Source: Hyphomicrobiales bacterium
GTDB lineage: Bacteria > Pseudomonadota > Alphaproteobacteria > Rhizobiales > NORP267
DNA: 51,577 nt
Assembly (NCBI GenBank): GCA_021775875.1
Contig: JAJFHA010000023.1
Span: forward strand, 1 to 51,577
Direction of reading: 5' to 3'
The first letter of the stretch is position 1. Each line of letters begins with the position of its first letter. A program made the translations under genes and the position numbers. This document shows, piece by piece, positions 26,232 to 35,719 of the stretch. The notes under the pieces are model-generated. The model was not told the origin of the DNA and ran no database searches. It was given only the letters and a program-made list of their open reading frames with translations.

Positions 26232-26444
26232 ATGTCAAACGATCCGGTAAACCAGGAAGAACTGAAGGCTAAACTCGAAGAGCTTATGGTGGAACACCGC
26301 CGTCTCGACGAAGAAATCTCTCACCTTCATCATACAGGGTCAGGTGATTCGCTGGCGCTGAACCGTCTCAAAAGGGAAAAACTACATCTGAAAGATCAGA
26401 TACTCCTGATCGAAGACCGGCTTCTCCCCGATATCATTGCCTGA
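26232..26444 (+). CDS. YdcH-type DUF465 small protein, paralogue
   Basis: 70 residues: MSNDPVNQEELKAKLEELMV followed by EHRRLDEEISHLH and LNRLKREKLHLKDQILLIEDRL. It aligns with the divergent DUF465 protein over EHR(K/R)LD and the L-K-x-x-K-L-x-L-K-D pattern but has a longer N-terminus. Function unknown. The shared divergent region 26005-26231 probably holds both promoters. A GGDEF gene converges on its 3' end, 16 bases away. Confidence 0.82.
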   Translation: MSNDPVNQEELKAKLEELMVEHRRLDEEISHLHHTGSGDSLALNRLKREKLHLKDQILLIEDRLLPDIIA

Positions 26445-26460
26445 AAATTCAACGGAGATT

Positions 26461-27084
26461 TTAGCGCTTTTTCGCGGCATACATTTCGCTGTCCGCCCGC
26501 CCTAGCAAGCTTTCTGCTGTATCGTCTTTCACTGCCAAAGCAACACCAGCAGTCGCCGCCAACGCGACCGGGCCATCGGGAGTATCAAACGTCGCGTTTG
26601 CGAGATCATCGACCAGCGATTTTGCCTTGATCGACGCCGCATCCAGATTGGCATTCCAAAGCACAATGGCAAATTCGTCGCCGCCGAGCCTGCCAACAAT
26701 GTCAGATTCGCGCAAGTTATCGAGCAACGTATTGCCCGCCACAATCAATGCCGCATCGCCAATCGCATGGCCGTATTTGTCATTGATGCCTTTAAACTTA
26801 TCCATATCCATAAAGACAACGCACATGCTGGCACCATAGCGCCGCCCGTAGGAAAGCGAGCGGTTCAACTCGCGCAAAAACCCGCGCCGGTTCAAAACCG
26901 GCACCAATGTGTCTTCGGCGGCAACGGTTTCAAGCTCGGATACCTTGGTTTTGTTGGCATCCAGCTCCGCTTTCAAGCGGTCAAATTCTGCCAAAAGACT
27001 ATTCACAGCCTCCTGCGCGTCCGGCGAAAACCCGTCCACCGGCACCCCTAGAATATCCTCGTTGTCGTTCTCATCCCGCGCCAC
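26461..27084 (-). CDS. GGDEF-domain diguanylate cyclase
   Basis: 207 residues. A short N-terminal acidic and coiled-coil part (1-55, AEFDRLKAELDANKTKVSEL) precedes a GGDEF domain (about 60-205): DTLVPVLNRRGFLREL, MDMDKFKGINDKYGHAIGD and the active-site RLGGDEFAI. All catalytic features for making cyclic di-GMP from two GTP appear intact. No membrane segment or input domain is visible, and no I-site RxxD is seen at the usual position. It ends 16 bases from the DUF465 gene. Confidence 0.88.
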   Translation of the reverse strand: MARDENDNEDILGVPVDGFSPDAQEAVNSLLAEFDRLKAELDANKTKVSELETVAAEDTLVPVLNRRGFLRELNRSLSYGRRYGASMCVVFMDMDKFKGINDKYGHAIGDAALIVAGNTLLDNLRESDIVGRLGGDEFAIVLWNANLDAASIKAKSLVDDLANATFDTPDGPVALAATAGVALAVKDDTAESLLGRADSEMYAAKKR

Positions 27085-27292
27085 AGACCCGGCCTCATTT
27101 TGATTCCTGCCTAACTTCTACAATGCCCGACTTTTGATTGCTTGTCTTTTTCGCCTGCCAGTTTAATCAATTGATATATTTTCCGGGTCCAGAGACCAAA
27201 TCACCCTTGCGCCACCGTGCTGGCCAAATATACTCCGCCGTCTCCGTATCCGGCCAATTCGCTGGCCCATCCGCATTGCAGGAAACCGTGAC

Positions 27293-27790
27293 ATGAAACC
27301 GCCCGTCGCCGTTATTATGGGAAGCCAGTCCGACTGGACCATTATGGAAAATACCACCCGAACCCTGGAAGCGCTGGGGATTGGCTTTGAAGCCTTGATC
27401 GTTTCTGCCCACCGCACCCCGGACCGGATGGCGGCATTTGCAAAAGGCGCCAGGGACAATGGGTTCAAGATAATTATCGCAGGTGCTGGTGGGGCCGCGC
27501 ATTTGCCAGGCATGATCGCTGCGTTTTCTCCGTTGCCGGTTTTTGGTGTTCCCGTCGAAAGCAAAGCCCTTTCAGGCAAGGATAGTTTGCTCTCAATTGT
27601 ACAAATGCCAGCGGGCATCCCGGTCGGCACTTTGGCAATTGGCCGTGCGGGCGCTATAAACGCTGCTTTGCTGGCAGCCGCCGTTCTGGCACTAAATGAC
27701 GAAGACCTCGCCGCCCGGCTTGATCAATGGCGTCTCGATCAATCCGAAGCCGTTGGAGAAAAGCCCGAAATGGACCAGACCAATGGCTGA
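27293..27790 (+). CDS. purE: N5-carboxyaminoimidazole ribonucleotide mutase
   Basis: 165 residues, class I Pur[35 protein letters not shown] and [27 protein letters not shown] match the active-site strands, including the catalytic His in SAHRTP. It converts N5-CAIR to CAIR in purine synthesis, working with PurK. The ATG follows CCGTGAC with a weak ribosome-binding site. It overlaps purK by eight bases. Confidence 0.95.
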   Translation: MKPPVAVIMGSQSDWTIMENTTRTLEALGIGFEALIVSAHRTPDRMAAFAKGARDNGFKIIIAGAGGAAHLPGMIAAFSPLPVFGVPVESKALSGKDSLLSIVQMPAGIPVGTLAIGRAGAINAALLAAAVLALNDEDLAARLDQWRLDQSEAVGEKPEMDQTNG

Positions 27791-28880
27791 AAATGTCGGC
27801 GCGCTCGCACCCGGTTCGACCATCGGCATTTTAGGCGGTGGACAGCTTGGGCGCATGCTGGCGCTGGCTGCCGGTGAACTGGGCTTCAGAACACATATTT
27901 TTTGTCCTGACCCGGACAGCCCGGCTTTTGAAGTGACAAGGCGCAACACGGTTGCTGAATATACCGACGAAGCGGCGCTCGATCTGTTTGCCCGCGACAG
28001 CGACGTGATCACTTACGAATTTGAAAATATTCCGAGCAGCACGGCTGCATTTTTGCGCTCCAGGCGGCTGGTATTTCCCGGCGTCAAAGCGCTTGATATT
28101 GCCCAGGATCGTTTGAAAGAACGCAACCTGATGGAGCAACTGGGCATCGGCATTGCCAATTATCGCCCGATTGATGGCCTTGATGATCTTGAAAAAGCAG
28201 CTTCCGAAATCGGCTATCCGGTAATTCTGAAAACCCGCCGCTTTGGCTATGACGGAAAGGGCCAGGCCACAATTTCAAGTGCCACCGATATCGCAAACGC
28301 CTGGAAACAGGTTGGCGAACAATCAAGCATTCTGGAACAGCGCATTCCCTTCGAGATGGAAATCTCAGTCATCATCGCCCGCACCGCGTCCGGCGAAACG
28401 CAAGCCTATGACAGCCCCCACAATATTCACGAAAAGCAGATCCTGCATCATTCCATCGTGCCCGCGCCGATTTCGCAACAGATACAGGATGATGCCCTGG
28501 TGATTGCAAGAAAAATCGCCGATGAACTGGACTATGTAGGCATTTTGGCCATCGAGCTATTTGTCGTTAAAGCTGAAAATGGCAACCATTCGCTACTCGT
28601 CAACGAGATCGCGCCCCGCGTGCATAATTCCGGCCACTGGACGATTGATGCCTGCCATGTCGGCCAGTTTGAGCAGCATATCCGGGCAATCACCGGCTGG
28701 CCGCTCGGGCCCACAATTCGTCATTCAAACGCCAAAATGACCAACCTGATCGGCCAGGATATTAATTCCTGGGACAGTCTTAACGCTGAAGCCAATACCT
28801 GTCTGCATTTCTATGGCAAAACGCGGGTACGGCCTGGCCGCAAGATGGGCCATATAACAAGACTGGAACCCATCGCCTAG
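27783..28880 (+). CDS. purK: N5-carboxyaminoimidazole ribonucleotide synthase
   Basis: 365 residues, ATP-grasp enzyme making N5-CAIR from AIR, bicarbonate and [23 protein letters not shown] starts the pre-ATP-grasp fold; [17 protein letters not shown] and [19 protein letters not shown] are the ATP-grasp and substrate signatures. The start ATG 27783 gives [20 protein letters not shown]; an upstream frame runs inside purE and is not real. Translationally coupled to purE. Confidence 0.95.
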   Translation: MAENVGALAPGSTIGILGGGQLGRMLALAAGELGFRTHIFCPDPDSPAFEVTRRNTVAEYTDEAALDLFARDSDVITYEFENIPSSTAAFLRSRRLVFPGVKALDIAQDRLKERNLMEQLGIGIANYRPIDGLDDLEKAASEIGYPVILKTRRFGYDGKGQATISSATDIANAWKQVGEQSSILEQRIPFEMEISVIIARTASGETQAYDSPHNIHEKQILHHSIVPAPISQQIQDDALVIARKIADELDYVGILAIELFVVKAENGNHSLLVNEIAPRVHNSGHWTIDACHVGQFEQHIRAITGWPLGPTIRHSNAKMTNLIGQDINSWDSLNAEANTCLHFYGKTRVRPGRKMGHITRLEPIA

Positions 28881-28910
28881 CGGTTCAAACCAATTGCGGT
28901 GCGATTTGAT

Positions 28911-29711
28911 CTAGACTGCCGCCTCGGCGACGTTCCCTTTCGGGATGGCCTCCAGCTCTTCGAGCATGAGCTCAGAGATATCAATCACCTTAGCGAGATC
29001 GCAAATCATTTGCCCGTGGAAGTGGATGGGATAGCCATCGTCCGGTTCGTTGCCAAATGAGTGCATCATCAGAGGCTCGAAAACACCCAACTTCTTCTGT
29101 TTAGCCAGAAGCTCATTCCACAATTCGTGCCTGTGCTCCTTGGTGGCTATCTCCATTTGAAGGTCAAGCTCTCGCCATTTAGTCTCAGCTTCCGCGTCAA
29201 TCCGATATGGCGGAATATAGAGTGGAATTCGATGTGCTAATGCATGCCGGTAGTTCTCAAGATATTTGAACCAGCCATCAGATTGCGTGAGGTATTCCTG
29301 AAACTCCTTTGATAGGCTCTTCCTCACCGTGACGAACTTTGGGCCGAGACCGATGTGCCCTCGCGGCACAGGCTTTCCTTTCTCCTGGAGATCAGACTCG
29401 ACGACCCAAATTCTAGCCAAATTGTCTAAGGTGCCGTACACATTTACGACGAATGCTTGGAGATACACGCTGGCGTCCAGGAGAGCGTCTGGGACCGGCT
29501 CTTTTTCATCTGGGGCGACGTGTTGGAAGGTCCTGTTCATGCAATGACAAAGGGTATGAAAGCGCCGCACGAGCCCGTGCTTGACCATCGTGTAGGCGGC
29601 GTCGGTTCGGTAGACATGGACGAGCAGAGAGGTGGTGAGTTCATCCTCGCGACCATGCCAGAAGGCATATTTCTTCGCGATATCGTCCAGATCTTCGGTT
29701 GAGTAAGGCAT
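28911..29711 (-). CDS. Unrecognised protein with HEPN-like features
   Basis: 266 residues, mostly helical, hydrophilic, with no signal or membrane segment. I do not recognise the family. The segment ENYRHALAHRIPLYIPPY contains an R-x4-H arrangement (RHALAH) typical of HEPN ribonuclease or nucleotidyltransferase-partner domains, and NVYGTLDNLARIWVVE resembles the preceding HEPN helix. No nucleotidyltransferase or antitoxin gene is adjacent. It stands alone between purK and rpsU on the opposite strand, as an accessory gene would. HEPN assignment is an inference from a short motif. Confidence 0.55.
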   Translation of the reverse strand: MPYSTEDLDDIAKKYAFWHGREDELTTSLLVHVYRTDAAYTMVKHGLVRRFHTLCHCMNRTFQHVAPDEKEPVPDALLDASVYLQAFVVNVYGTLDNLARIWVVESDLQEKGKPVPRGHIGLGPKFVTVRKSLSKEFQEYLTQSDGWFKYLENYRHALAHRIPLYIPPYRIDAEAETKWRELDLQMEIATKEHRHELWNELLAKQKKLGVFEPLMMHSFGNEPDDGYPIHFHGQMICDLAKVIDISELMLEELEAIPKGNVAEAAV

Positions 29712-30038
29712 GTTTGACCCCGGCTAGCTTTGCTACGCCACGATTATTGATGTGTATTCCGTTGTTGCATAACCGAATATATAGAACCATTCGCAAAACC
29801 GGCCAACCGAGATATAGTTTTAGTCCCAACTAAACAGAATTGACGCATATCTGTTTAATCGCTCGTTCCTTATATAGACATTGGCCAAGCCATCTGGTAG
29901 AGACCAGCCATAATCTTGAATCGGGAACGCATTTGGCGGCCGGACTGTTGATCGGCGGGATTTATGTGTGGCCTGAATGAAACCCGGATTGGCGGTTTAT
30001 GCCAATCTGCCATTGAGACAAAGAACAGGAATTAACGC
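29712..30038. other. Intergenic region upstream of rpsU
   Basis: 327 bases between the divergent HEPN-like gene and rpsU. I see no gene or tRNA here. A hairpin, GATTGGC at 29987-29993 with GCCAATC at 30001-30007, lies in the rpsU leader about 30 bases before the start. A/T-rich patches at 29778 and 29870 could be promoter elements but are not convincing. Confidence 0.4.
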
Positions 30039-30263
30039 GTGCAGGTATCAGTCCGCGACAATAACGTCGATCAGGCCCTTAAAGTGCTAAAGAAGAAATT
30101 GCAGCGCGAGGGTGTATTCCGTGAGATGAAACTCCGGAATTATCACGAAAAGCCATCTGAAAAGCGCGCCCGCGAAAAGGCCGAAGCTGTTCGCCGCGCC
30201 CGCAAACTGGCCCGCAAGCGCGCCCAACGCGAAGGCCTTTTGCCGATGAAGAAACGCGACTAG
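30039..30263 (+). CDS. rpsU: 30S ribosomal protein S21
   Basis: 74 residues from GTG 30039: [20 protein letters not shown], then [20 protein letters not shown] and a basic C-terminal helix. ACAGGA precedes the start. S21 helps 16S rRNA anti-Shine-Dalgarno access. It is followed 33 bases later by a strong terminator, so it is probably monocistronic. Confidence 0.95.
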   Translation: MQVSVRDNNVDQALKVLKKKLQREGVFREMKLRNYHEKPSEKRAREKAEAVRRARKLARKRAQREGLLPMKKRD

Positions 30264-30296
30264 TTGAACGCAAAATTTTCTGCAATTCTGCTTTAG

Positions 30297-30324
30297 GGCA
30301 GTGGCTTATGGCCACTGCCTTTTT
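30297..30324 (+). terminator. Rho-independent terminator after rpsU
   Basis: GGCAGTGGC (30297-30305) and GCCACTGCC (30311-30319) form a perfect nine-base stem, followed by a T-run. Confidence 0.85.
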
Positions 30325-30422
30325 GTTTGAACCGCGACAGACTTAATCTGACAACAATCTCGTTTTAGCGTTATATTGGATTCGGCTCCTTTATCCTGCT
30401 GCCTGCCAACGAGGAATTCCCA

Positions 30423-31295
30423 TTGCGGCCAATGCTTCGGAAAACTCTCAGGCTGAACCTGTTGCTCATTGCTGCTTTGTTTCTGGCAGCCTGCCAGTCC
30501 CAATCTTCGAGCTCCCGTAACGGACAAGACCTGACCGGCAGCATCAATGCTGGATCGGCTCTGAATATCGCCTCCCTGACAGATGTGATTACAGCCCGCC
30601 CCAATGACCCCGTTGCGCTGAACTTGCGCGGCTCCGCCTATGGACGCGCCGGGAACAGCCAGGCAGCGATCCAGGATTTCACAGCTGCGATTGCCCTCAA
30701 CCCGGAATTTTTTCAGGCTTATAACAACCGCGCGCTGGTTTACCGCAAAACTGGCCGATTGGCGCTGGCGCTGGCCGATTATAATAGAGCAATCAGCCTG
30801 GCACCGCGCTATGACCCGGCCTATATGGGCCGCAGCATTATCTATCGGTCTCAGCAGCAATATGGCATGGCGCTGGCGGACCTTGATAAGGCGATTGAGC
30901 TGAATCCATCATCTGCCCGCGCCTATCACAACCGGGCTTTGGTCTATCAGGTCCAGAACCTGCATTCGTTCGCGATTGAGGATTTTAGCCGCGCCATCAA
31001 CATCAATGCAGCGTCTGCCGAACCCTATCTCGGACGCGCCCAGAGCCTGCTTGCGTCCGAGCAAATCGACAAAGCCGTTGCTGATCTGGACATTGCAGTT
31101 AATCTCAACCCACGCTCCGCCAATGCCTGGGCGATGCGCGGCGTCGCATACGAAAAGATTGGCAATTTACAACGCGCTTACAATTCGTTCCAGCGTGCCG
31201 CCTCAATTGATCGCCACCAAAGCATGGCTCACGCCGGTGTCGCCCGGTTGCGTAGCAAGGTGCCCGAGATGGTCGAGAGCGACAATAATATCTAA
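30423..31295 (+). CDS. TPR lipoprotein (NlpI-like)
   Basis: 290 residues. The TTG at 30423 has a GAGGA ribosome-binding site eight bases upstream, while the in-frame ATG at 30432 is too far from it, so I prefer TTG. The N-terminal signal ends in the lipobox LAAC, predicting a lipid-anchored protein. Six to seven TPR repeats follow (AIQDFTAAIALNPEFFQAYN, ALADLDKAIELNPSSARAYH and AVADLDIAVNLNPRSANAWA). Such proteins scaffold envelope complexes and peptidoglycan hydrolases in other bacteria. The partner here is unknown. Confidence 0.88.
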   Translation: MRPMLRKTLRLNLLLIAALFLAACQSQSSSSRNGQDLTGSINAGSALNIASLTDVITARPNDPVALNLRGSAYGRAGNSQAAIQDFTAAIALNPEFFQAYNNRALVYRKTGRLALALADYNRAISLAPRYDPAYMGRSIIYRSQQQYGMALADLDKAIELNPSSARAYHNRALVYQVQNLHSFAIEDFSRAININAASAEPYLGRAQSLLASEQIDKAVADLDIAVNLNPRSANAWAMRGVAYEKIGNLQRAYNSFQRAASIDRHQSMAHAGVARLRSKVPEMVESDNNI

Positions 31296-31316
31296 TTTTC
31301 AAATTCAGGCCCGGAA

Positions 31317-32228
31317 ATGAATACAAGAACAGCTTATACCCTTGTCATGATTGGCGTGTTCGGCCATGCATCGAGTGAATTTTTTGCCGTTTTGAGCGGC
31401 GTCACCGGTCCTGAAGTCTCCGTCTGGCGATTTGTGCTTGGTGCCATCGGTCTTTTGATCATCACCCAGGCGATGCCTGCCGCCAGAGACATCCTCACGC
31501 CCTTGCGTCAGGAATGGAAAACCCTCCTGCCCCTGTCGCTGCTTGGGGTGACCTTGCCGTATCTGGCCTTCCACTGGTCGCTGGATTTCGCTTCAATCGT
31601 GCAGATCGGCACGCTGATGACCACGATCCCAATTTTTGTAGGCATCACCAATTTGCTGGTCAACCGACACCCTTTGGGCCTGGTGAAAATAGTAAGCGGT
31701 CTTTGCGCGATAATCGGCATCGCGCTGCTGGTCACTGATGGCTACCTGTTGCAACTCGCTGGCGACAACCGCTCTCTGACCGGGATCGGACTGGCGCTCG
31801 TCAGCACCATCGGTGTTGGCTCTTATACGGTATTTGTGCGGCCCCTGATCCTGCGCCATGGCGCATTGCGGATTACAACCATTTCCATGTCCATTGGTGC
31901 CGCTGGCCTGTGGCTGATGGTCGGCACCTTCTGGAGCATCTGGGTCAACCCGGCTACGATTTTCGCAATGCCGGGCAATGTCGCGCTGCCACTCCTCACG
32001 GTCGGGTTCTGGAACACCACCATCACCCAGCTTTGTTGGCTTATGGGCCTCGCCGCCCTGCCGGATATTACCCGGGGCTCTTATCTGTTTTTTCTGAAAC
32101 CGGTAATTACCGCCCTGCTGGCGTGGCTGATCCTGACCCAGCCCATTACCTGGACCCAGCTATTGGCAATCGCCGTGATCTGTTCATCGGTCTTGTTTGA
32201 ATTTATGTCGGATTATTTCAGGCGGTAG
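31317..32228 (+). CDS. DMT-superfamily EamA transporter
   Basis: 303 residues with ten hydrophobic segments in two EamA repeats: GVTGPEVSVWRFVLGAIGLL in the first, and GSYTVFVRPLILRHGALRIT plus GSYLFFLKPVITALLAWLIL in the second. Drug/metabolite exporters of this type carry varied solutes; the substrate cannot be told. It follows the TPR lipoprotein gene by 21 bases and is convergent with pntB. Confidence 0.87.
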   Translation: MNTRTAYTLVMIGVFGHASSEFFAVLSGVTGPEVSVWRFVLGAIGLLIITQAMPAARDILTPLRQEWKTLLPLSLLGVTLPYLAFHWSLDFASIVQIGTLMTTIPIFVGITNLLVNRHPLGLVKIVSGLCAIIGIALLVTDGYLLQLAGDNRSLTGIGLALVSTIGVGSYTVFVRPLILRHGALRITTISMSIGAAGLWLMVGTFWSIWVNPATIFAMPGNVALPLLTVGFWNTTITQLCWLMGLAALPDITRGSYLFFLKPVITALLAWLILTQPITWTQLLAIAVICSSVLFEFMSDYFRR

Positions 32229-32247
32229 AGACATTTCTGCCCGAAGA

Positions 32248-33648
32248 TTAATCCAGCGCCTTGACGATATTTTCGGTCATTTTCTTGGCGTCGGCGAACA
32301 ACATCATGGTGTTGTCGCGGAAAAACAATTCGTTGCCAACGCCTGCATAACCAGACGACATGGAGCGTTTGATGAACAATACCGTTTTGGCATTTTCCAC
32401 ATCCAAAACCGGCATCCCGTAAATCGGGGATGTCTTGTCGGTCTTGGCGGCGGGGTTTGTGACATCGTTAGCGCCTATAACAAAGGCAACGTCAGCGCGC
32501 GAAAATTCTGAATTAATATCTTCCAGTTCGAACACTTCGTCATAAGGCACGTTGGCTTCTGCCAGCAACACGTTCATGTGGCCTGGCATACGACCAGCAA
32601 CCGGATGAATGGCGTAGGAGACGTCTACCCCTTCGGCTTTCAGCTTGTCGGCCATTTCACGCAACGCATGCTGGGCCTGCGCCACCGCCATGCCATATCC
32701 CGGTACGATGATAACCTTGGTGGCGTTCTTCATGATGAAAGCGGCGTCTTCGGCTGAACCCTGCTTGACCGGGCGCTCTTCAACTTCGCCACCGCCAGCC
32801 ACAGCAACCTCGCCGCCAAAGCCGCCGAGAATGACGCTGAAGAATGAGCGGTTCATGGCTTTGCACATAACGTAAGAGAGAATGGCCCCGGACGACCCCA
32901 CAAGGGCGCCGGTGATGATCAGGGCAATATTGCCCAGCGTGAAGCCGATGCCCGCTGCCGCCCATCCTGAATAGGAATTGAGCATGGAAACCACAACCGG
33001 CATATCCGCCCCGCCGATCGGAATGATGATCAACACCCCAAGCACCAGCGCCAGCAGCGTGATCATCCAAAACGCGACATGACTTTCGCTAACGGCAAAC
33101 CAGTAGATCAAAATTACCAGCAATATCCCAAGCGCCAGATTGACCATATGCTGCATGGGAAACGTGATCGGGCTTCCCGAAACCAACCCTTGCAACTTGG
33201 TAAAAGCGACAATCGAGCCTGTGAAGGTAATCGCCCCGATGGCCACCCCAAGGGACATTTCTACAAGGCTGGCGCCAGCAATTTCACCCGGTGCGCCGAT
33301 CCCGAAGGCAAGCGGCGCGTTCAGTGCAGCGGCCGCGACCAAAACAGCCGCAAGACCAACCAGTGAATGAAAGGCCGCGACAAGTTGCGGCATCGCGGTC
33401 ATCGGAATCCGTCGTGCGGCGATTGTACCGACAGCGCCGCCAATCCCAAGACCGGCAATGATCAATAGCCAGCCAAAAAACCCGCCCGGAGACGCAACCG
33501 CTAACGTGGTGAGGACGGCAATCGCCATCCCGGCCATGCCAAGATAATTGCCACGCCGGGATGATTCCGGATGTGAAAGACCGTGCAGCGCCAGAATGAA
33601 CAAAATCCCGGAGGCCAGATAACAAAGGGTTGCGAGGTTGGCTGACAT
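32248..33648 (-). CDS. pntB: NAD(P) transhydrogenase subunit beta
   Basis: 466 residues: about nine transmembrane helices (dII, 1-270) followed by the NADP-binding domain III (about 290-466) with IVPGYGMAVAQAQHALREM, HPVAGRMPGHMNVLLAEA and GANDVTNPAAKTD. Domain III cradles NADP(H) and couples proton entry to hydride transfer from NADH to NADP. Last gene of the pntAA-pntAB-pntB set, five bases after pntAB. Confidence 0.95.
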   Translation of the reverse strand: MSANLATLCYLASGILFILALHGLSHPESSRRGNYLGMAGMAIAVLTTLAVASPGGFFGWLLIIAGLGIGGAVGTIAARRIPMTAMPQLVAAFHSLVGLAAVLVAAAALNAPLAFGIGAPGEIAGASLVEMSLGVAIGAITFTGSIVAFTKLQGLVSGSPITFPMQHMVNLALGILLVILIYWFAVSESHVAFWMITLLALVLGVLIIIPIGGADMPVVVSMLNSYSGWAAAGIGFTLGNIALIITGALVGSSGAILSYVMCKAMNRSFFSVILGGFGGEVAVAGGGEVEERPVKQGSAEDAAFIMKNATKVIIVPGYGMAVAQAQHALREMADKLKAEGVDVSYAIHPVAGRMPGHMNVLLAEANVPYDEVFELEDINSEFSRADVAFVIGANDVTNPAAKTDKTSPIYGMPVLDVENAKTVLFIKRSMSSGYAGVGNELFFRDNTMMLFADAKKMTENIVKALD

Positions 33649-33653
33649 GCCCC

Positions 33654-34094
33654 TTAACTCTTCCTTTTATACATTGCGAGCATTCGCTGGGTTACCAGGA
33701 AGCCGCCAAAAATATTGACCGATGCCAGAATGAGCCCGAAGAACCCAAGACCCTTGGCAAACCAGGGCGAGCCTTCGCTGGAAGCGGCGGCTACATCAAC
33801 ACCAATCGCCAACAGGGCACCGACAACAATTACGGATGAAACCGCATTGGTCACCGCCATCAACGGGGTATGCAGCGCCGGCGTCACTGCCCAGACGACA
33901 AAATAGCCGACAAAAATGGCAAGCACAAAAATCGCGAATTGAAATACGAAGGGCGACGCCCCCCCGACGCCACTGGCATGCACGGTGACAGCCACCTGAT
34001 CGGAATAAGCCTGAACCGCGTCGGCGGCTTCACGGGCCTGTTCTGTAACATTTTGCAGACGTTCGACAAGTTCGCGTCCAGCTTCACCACTCAT
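33654..34094 (-). CDS. pntAB: NAD(P) transhydrogenase subunit alpha, membrane part (PntAB)
   Basis: 146 residues. A hydrophilic N-terminus precedes three membrane helices: [20 protein letters not shown], then [20 protein letters not shown] and [20 protein letters not shown]. It is the separate alpha-2 subunit of split-type transhydrogenases, forming part of the proton path with PntB. The start overlaps the pntAA stop by four bases. Confidence 0.93.
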   Translation of the reverse strand: MSGEAGRELVERLQNVTEQAREAADAVQAYSDQVAVTVHASGVGGASPFVFQFAIFVLAIFVGYFVVWAVTPALHTPLMAVTNAVSSVIVVGALLAIGVDVAAASSEGSPWFAKGLGFFGLILASVNIFGGFLVTQRMLAMYKRKS

Positions 34095-35317
34095 GACTTG
34101 CCTCCCTTGGCAGCAGATTTAGCCTTGACGGCAGGTTTGGCTTTTGGCTTTGGCTTTGGCTTTGGCTTGGTTTTGGCTTTGGTCTCAGCCGGTGCCAACC
34201 TTGGGTGAACAATCCTGCCACCTCTGGTCAACAGGGTTGCGCCAATAACTTCATCATCCCAATCAACATTCAAAGCGCCTTTTTCAGCATCAACCAACAG
34301 CTCTACAAAAGCTTTCAGGTTGCGTGCATAGAGGGCAGATGAAGAGGCCGCGACCCGGCCCGGTACGTTTGCATACCCAACCAGCTTCACATCACCATGC
34401 TCAACAACTTTGCCGGCAACCGAGAGCGGGCAATTGCCGCCCCGTTCCACTGCCAGATCAACGATGACCGATCCGGGCTTCATGCTCTCAACCATTTCTT
34501 TGGTAATAAGAACCGGCGCCGGGCGTCCCGGGATAAGCGCGGTGGTGATCACAATATCCTGCTTGGCGATATGCGCGGCGGTCAGTTCAGCCTGCTTCGC
34601 CTGATATTCTTTCGACATTTCCTTGGCATATCCGGCAGCGGTTTCCGCCTCGCGAAATTCGTCGTCTTCAACAGCGATGAATTTCGCACCGAGTGATTCT
34701 ACCTGCTCCTTGGCAGCCGGGCGCACATCGGTGGCAGTCACAACGCCGCCCAGACGGCGCGCGGTAGCGATTGCCTGAAGTCCAGCTACACCAGCCCCCA
34801 TCACGAATATCTTGGCGGGAGACACGGTCCCTGCCGCTGTCATCATCATCGGCAAGGCGCGGTCATATTCAATAGCCGCATCCATAACAGCCTGATACCC
34901 AGCCAGATTAGCCTGCGACGACAATACGTCCATCGACTGGGCCCGCGTGATGCGCGGCATGAATTCCATTGAGAAAGCGGCAACCCCGGCTTTTGCCAGA
35001 GCTTCGATCCCGGCGCGGTCGTCGGTCGGTTCCATAATGGCTATAACGAGCGCACCTTTTTTGAATTTGGCCGTCTCGGCCACATTCGGTCGGCGCACCC
35101 GGAGAACAATATCAGCGTCCTTGACGGTCAAATCCGCCGTTTTGGCAATTGTAGCGCCTGCATCTTTATATTGCTGATCGGGAATACGCGACCGCGCTCC
35201 GGCACCCGCCTGGACGGCCACTTTGAACCCAAGCTTTATATAGGCCGCAACAGTATCCGGCGTCGCGGCAACGCGCGGCTCGTCTTTCGAAGGCTCAAGA
35301 GGAACGGCAAGTTTCAT
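34091..35317 (-). CDS. pntAA: NAD(P) transhydrogenase subunit alpha, NAD-binding part (PntAA)
   Basis: 408 residues. Domain I with [20 protein letters not shown] at the N-terminus, the NAD-fold [19 protein letters not shown], and [17 protein letters not shown]. It binds NAD(H) and donates hydride to PntB. The C-terminus carries about 30 residues of Lys-Pro/Lys-Ala repeats after [11 protein letters not shown], followed by SAAKGGKS, longer and more basic than I would expect. First gene of the pnt operon, preceded by a small membrane-protein gene. Confidence 0.95.
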   Translation of the reverse strand: MKLAVPLEPSKDEPRVAATPDTVAAYIKLGFKVAVQAGAGARSRIPDQQYKDAGATIAKTADLTVKDADIVLRVRRPNVAETAKFKKGALVIAIMEPTDDRAGIEALAKAGVAAFSMEFMPRITRAQSMDVLSSQANLAGYQAVMDAAIEYDRALPMMMTAAGTVSPAKIFVMGAGVAGLQAIATARRLGGVVTATDVRPAAKEQVESLGAKFIAVEDDEFREAETAAGYAKEMSKEYQAKQAELTAAHIAKQDIVITTALIPGRPAPVLITKEMVESMKPGSVIVDLAVERGGNCPLSVAGKVVEHGDVKLVGYANVPGRVAASSSALYARNLKAFVELLVDAEKGALNVDWDDEVIGATLLTRGGRIVHPRLAPAETKAKTKPKPKPKPKAKPAVKAKSAAKGGKS

Positions 35318-35328
35318 GTGTAATCAGC

Positions 35329-35619
35329 CTACAAAACCAGCGCCAGAAACGTCATACCGACAAGGATAATAATCGAAGGCACAAACGACAATCCGGCTGT
35401 CAGGCTAACAAGGAGCACAATCAGACCAACAACTAAACCGAGACACGCAATGACAATGGCTGCGGTGCTACCAAACCCGACAGCCCCCAGAGCCACCATA
35501 ATCATTACACATGCCAGGACACCAGCAATACATATATCAACAAATGAGCCGTAGGTTTCGTTATGCTCCGGCATATCGCCAACGGTATCAATGTATCCAG
35601 AATCTGTATCGGCCATCAA
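35329..35619 (-). CDS. Small membrane protein, possible aa3-oxidase subunit IV-like
   Basis: 96 residues. A soluble start (MPEHNETYGSFVDIC) resembles the H-x3-TY-x2-F pattern of alphaproteobacterial aa3-type cytochrome c oxidase subunit IV (PF07835-like). Three hydrophobic segments follow, whereas that family usually has one. It lies 11 bases before pntAA, a position where such genes occur in alphaproteobacteria. No other oxidase genes are nearby. The oxidase assignment is tentative. Confidence 0.5.
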   Translation of the reverse strand: MMADTDSGYIDTVGDMPEHNETYGSFVDICIAGVLACVMIMVALGAVGFGSTAAIVIACLGLVVGLIVLLVSLTAGLSFVPSIIILVGMTFLALVL

Positions 35620-35719
35620 GGCACCCCTAATTTAGTGGCTGTAATTCGATCCTTTATAACAAACCGCACGGAATCGTCCATGGCGTAATCATGGAAAAAT
35701 CCAGTTGTCGTGAAAAACC

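Noticed and set aside
29712-30038. Possible tRNA before rpsU
   Set aside because: No acceptor stem or T-loop pattern could be paired on either strand.
34130-34190. Tandem GGCTTT repeats as a CRISPR or satellite
   Set aside because: They are in frame within pntAA, encode Lys-Pro repeats, and have no spacers.
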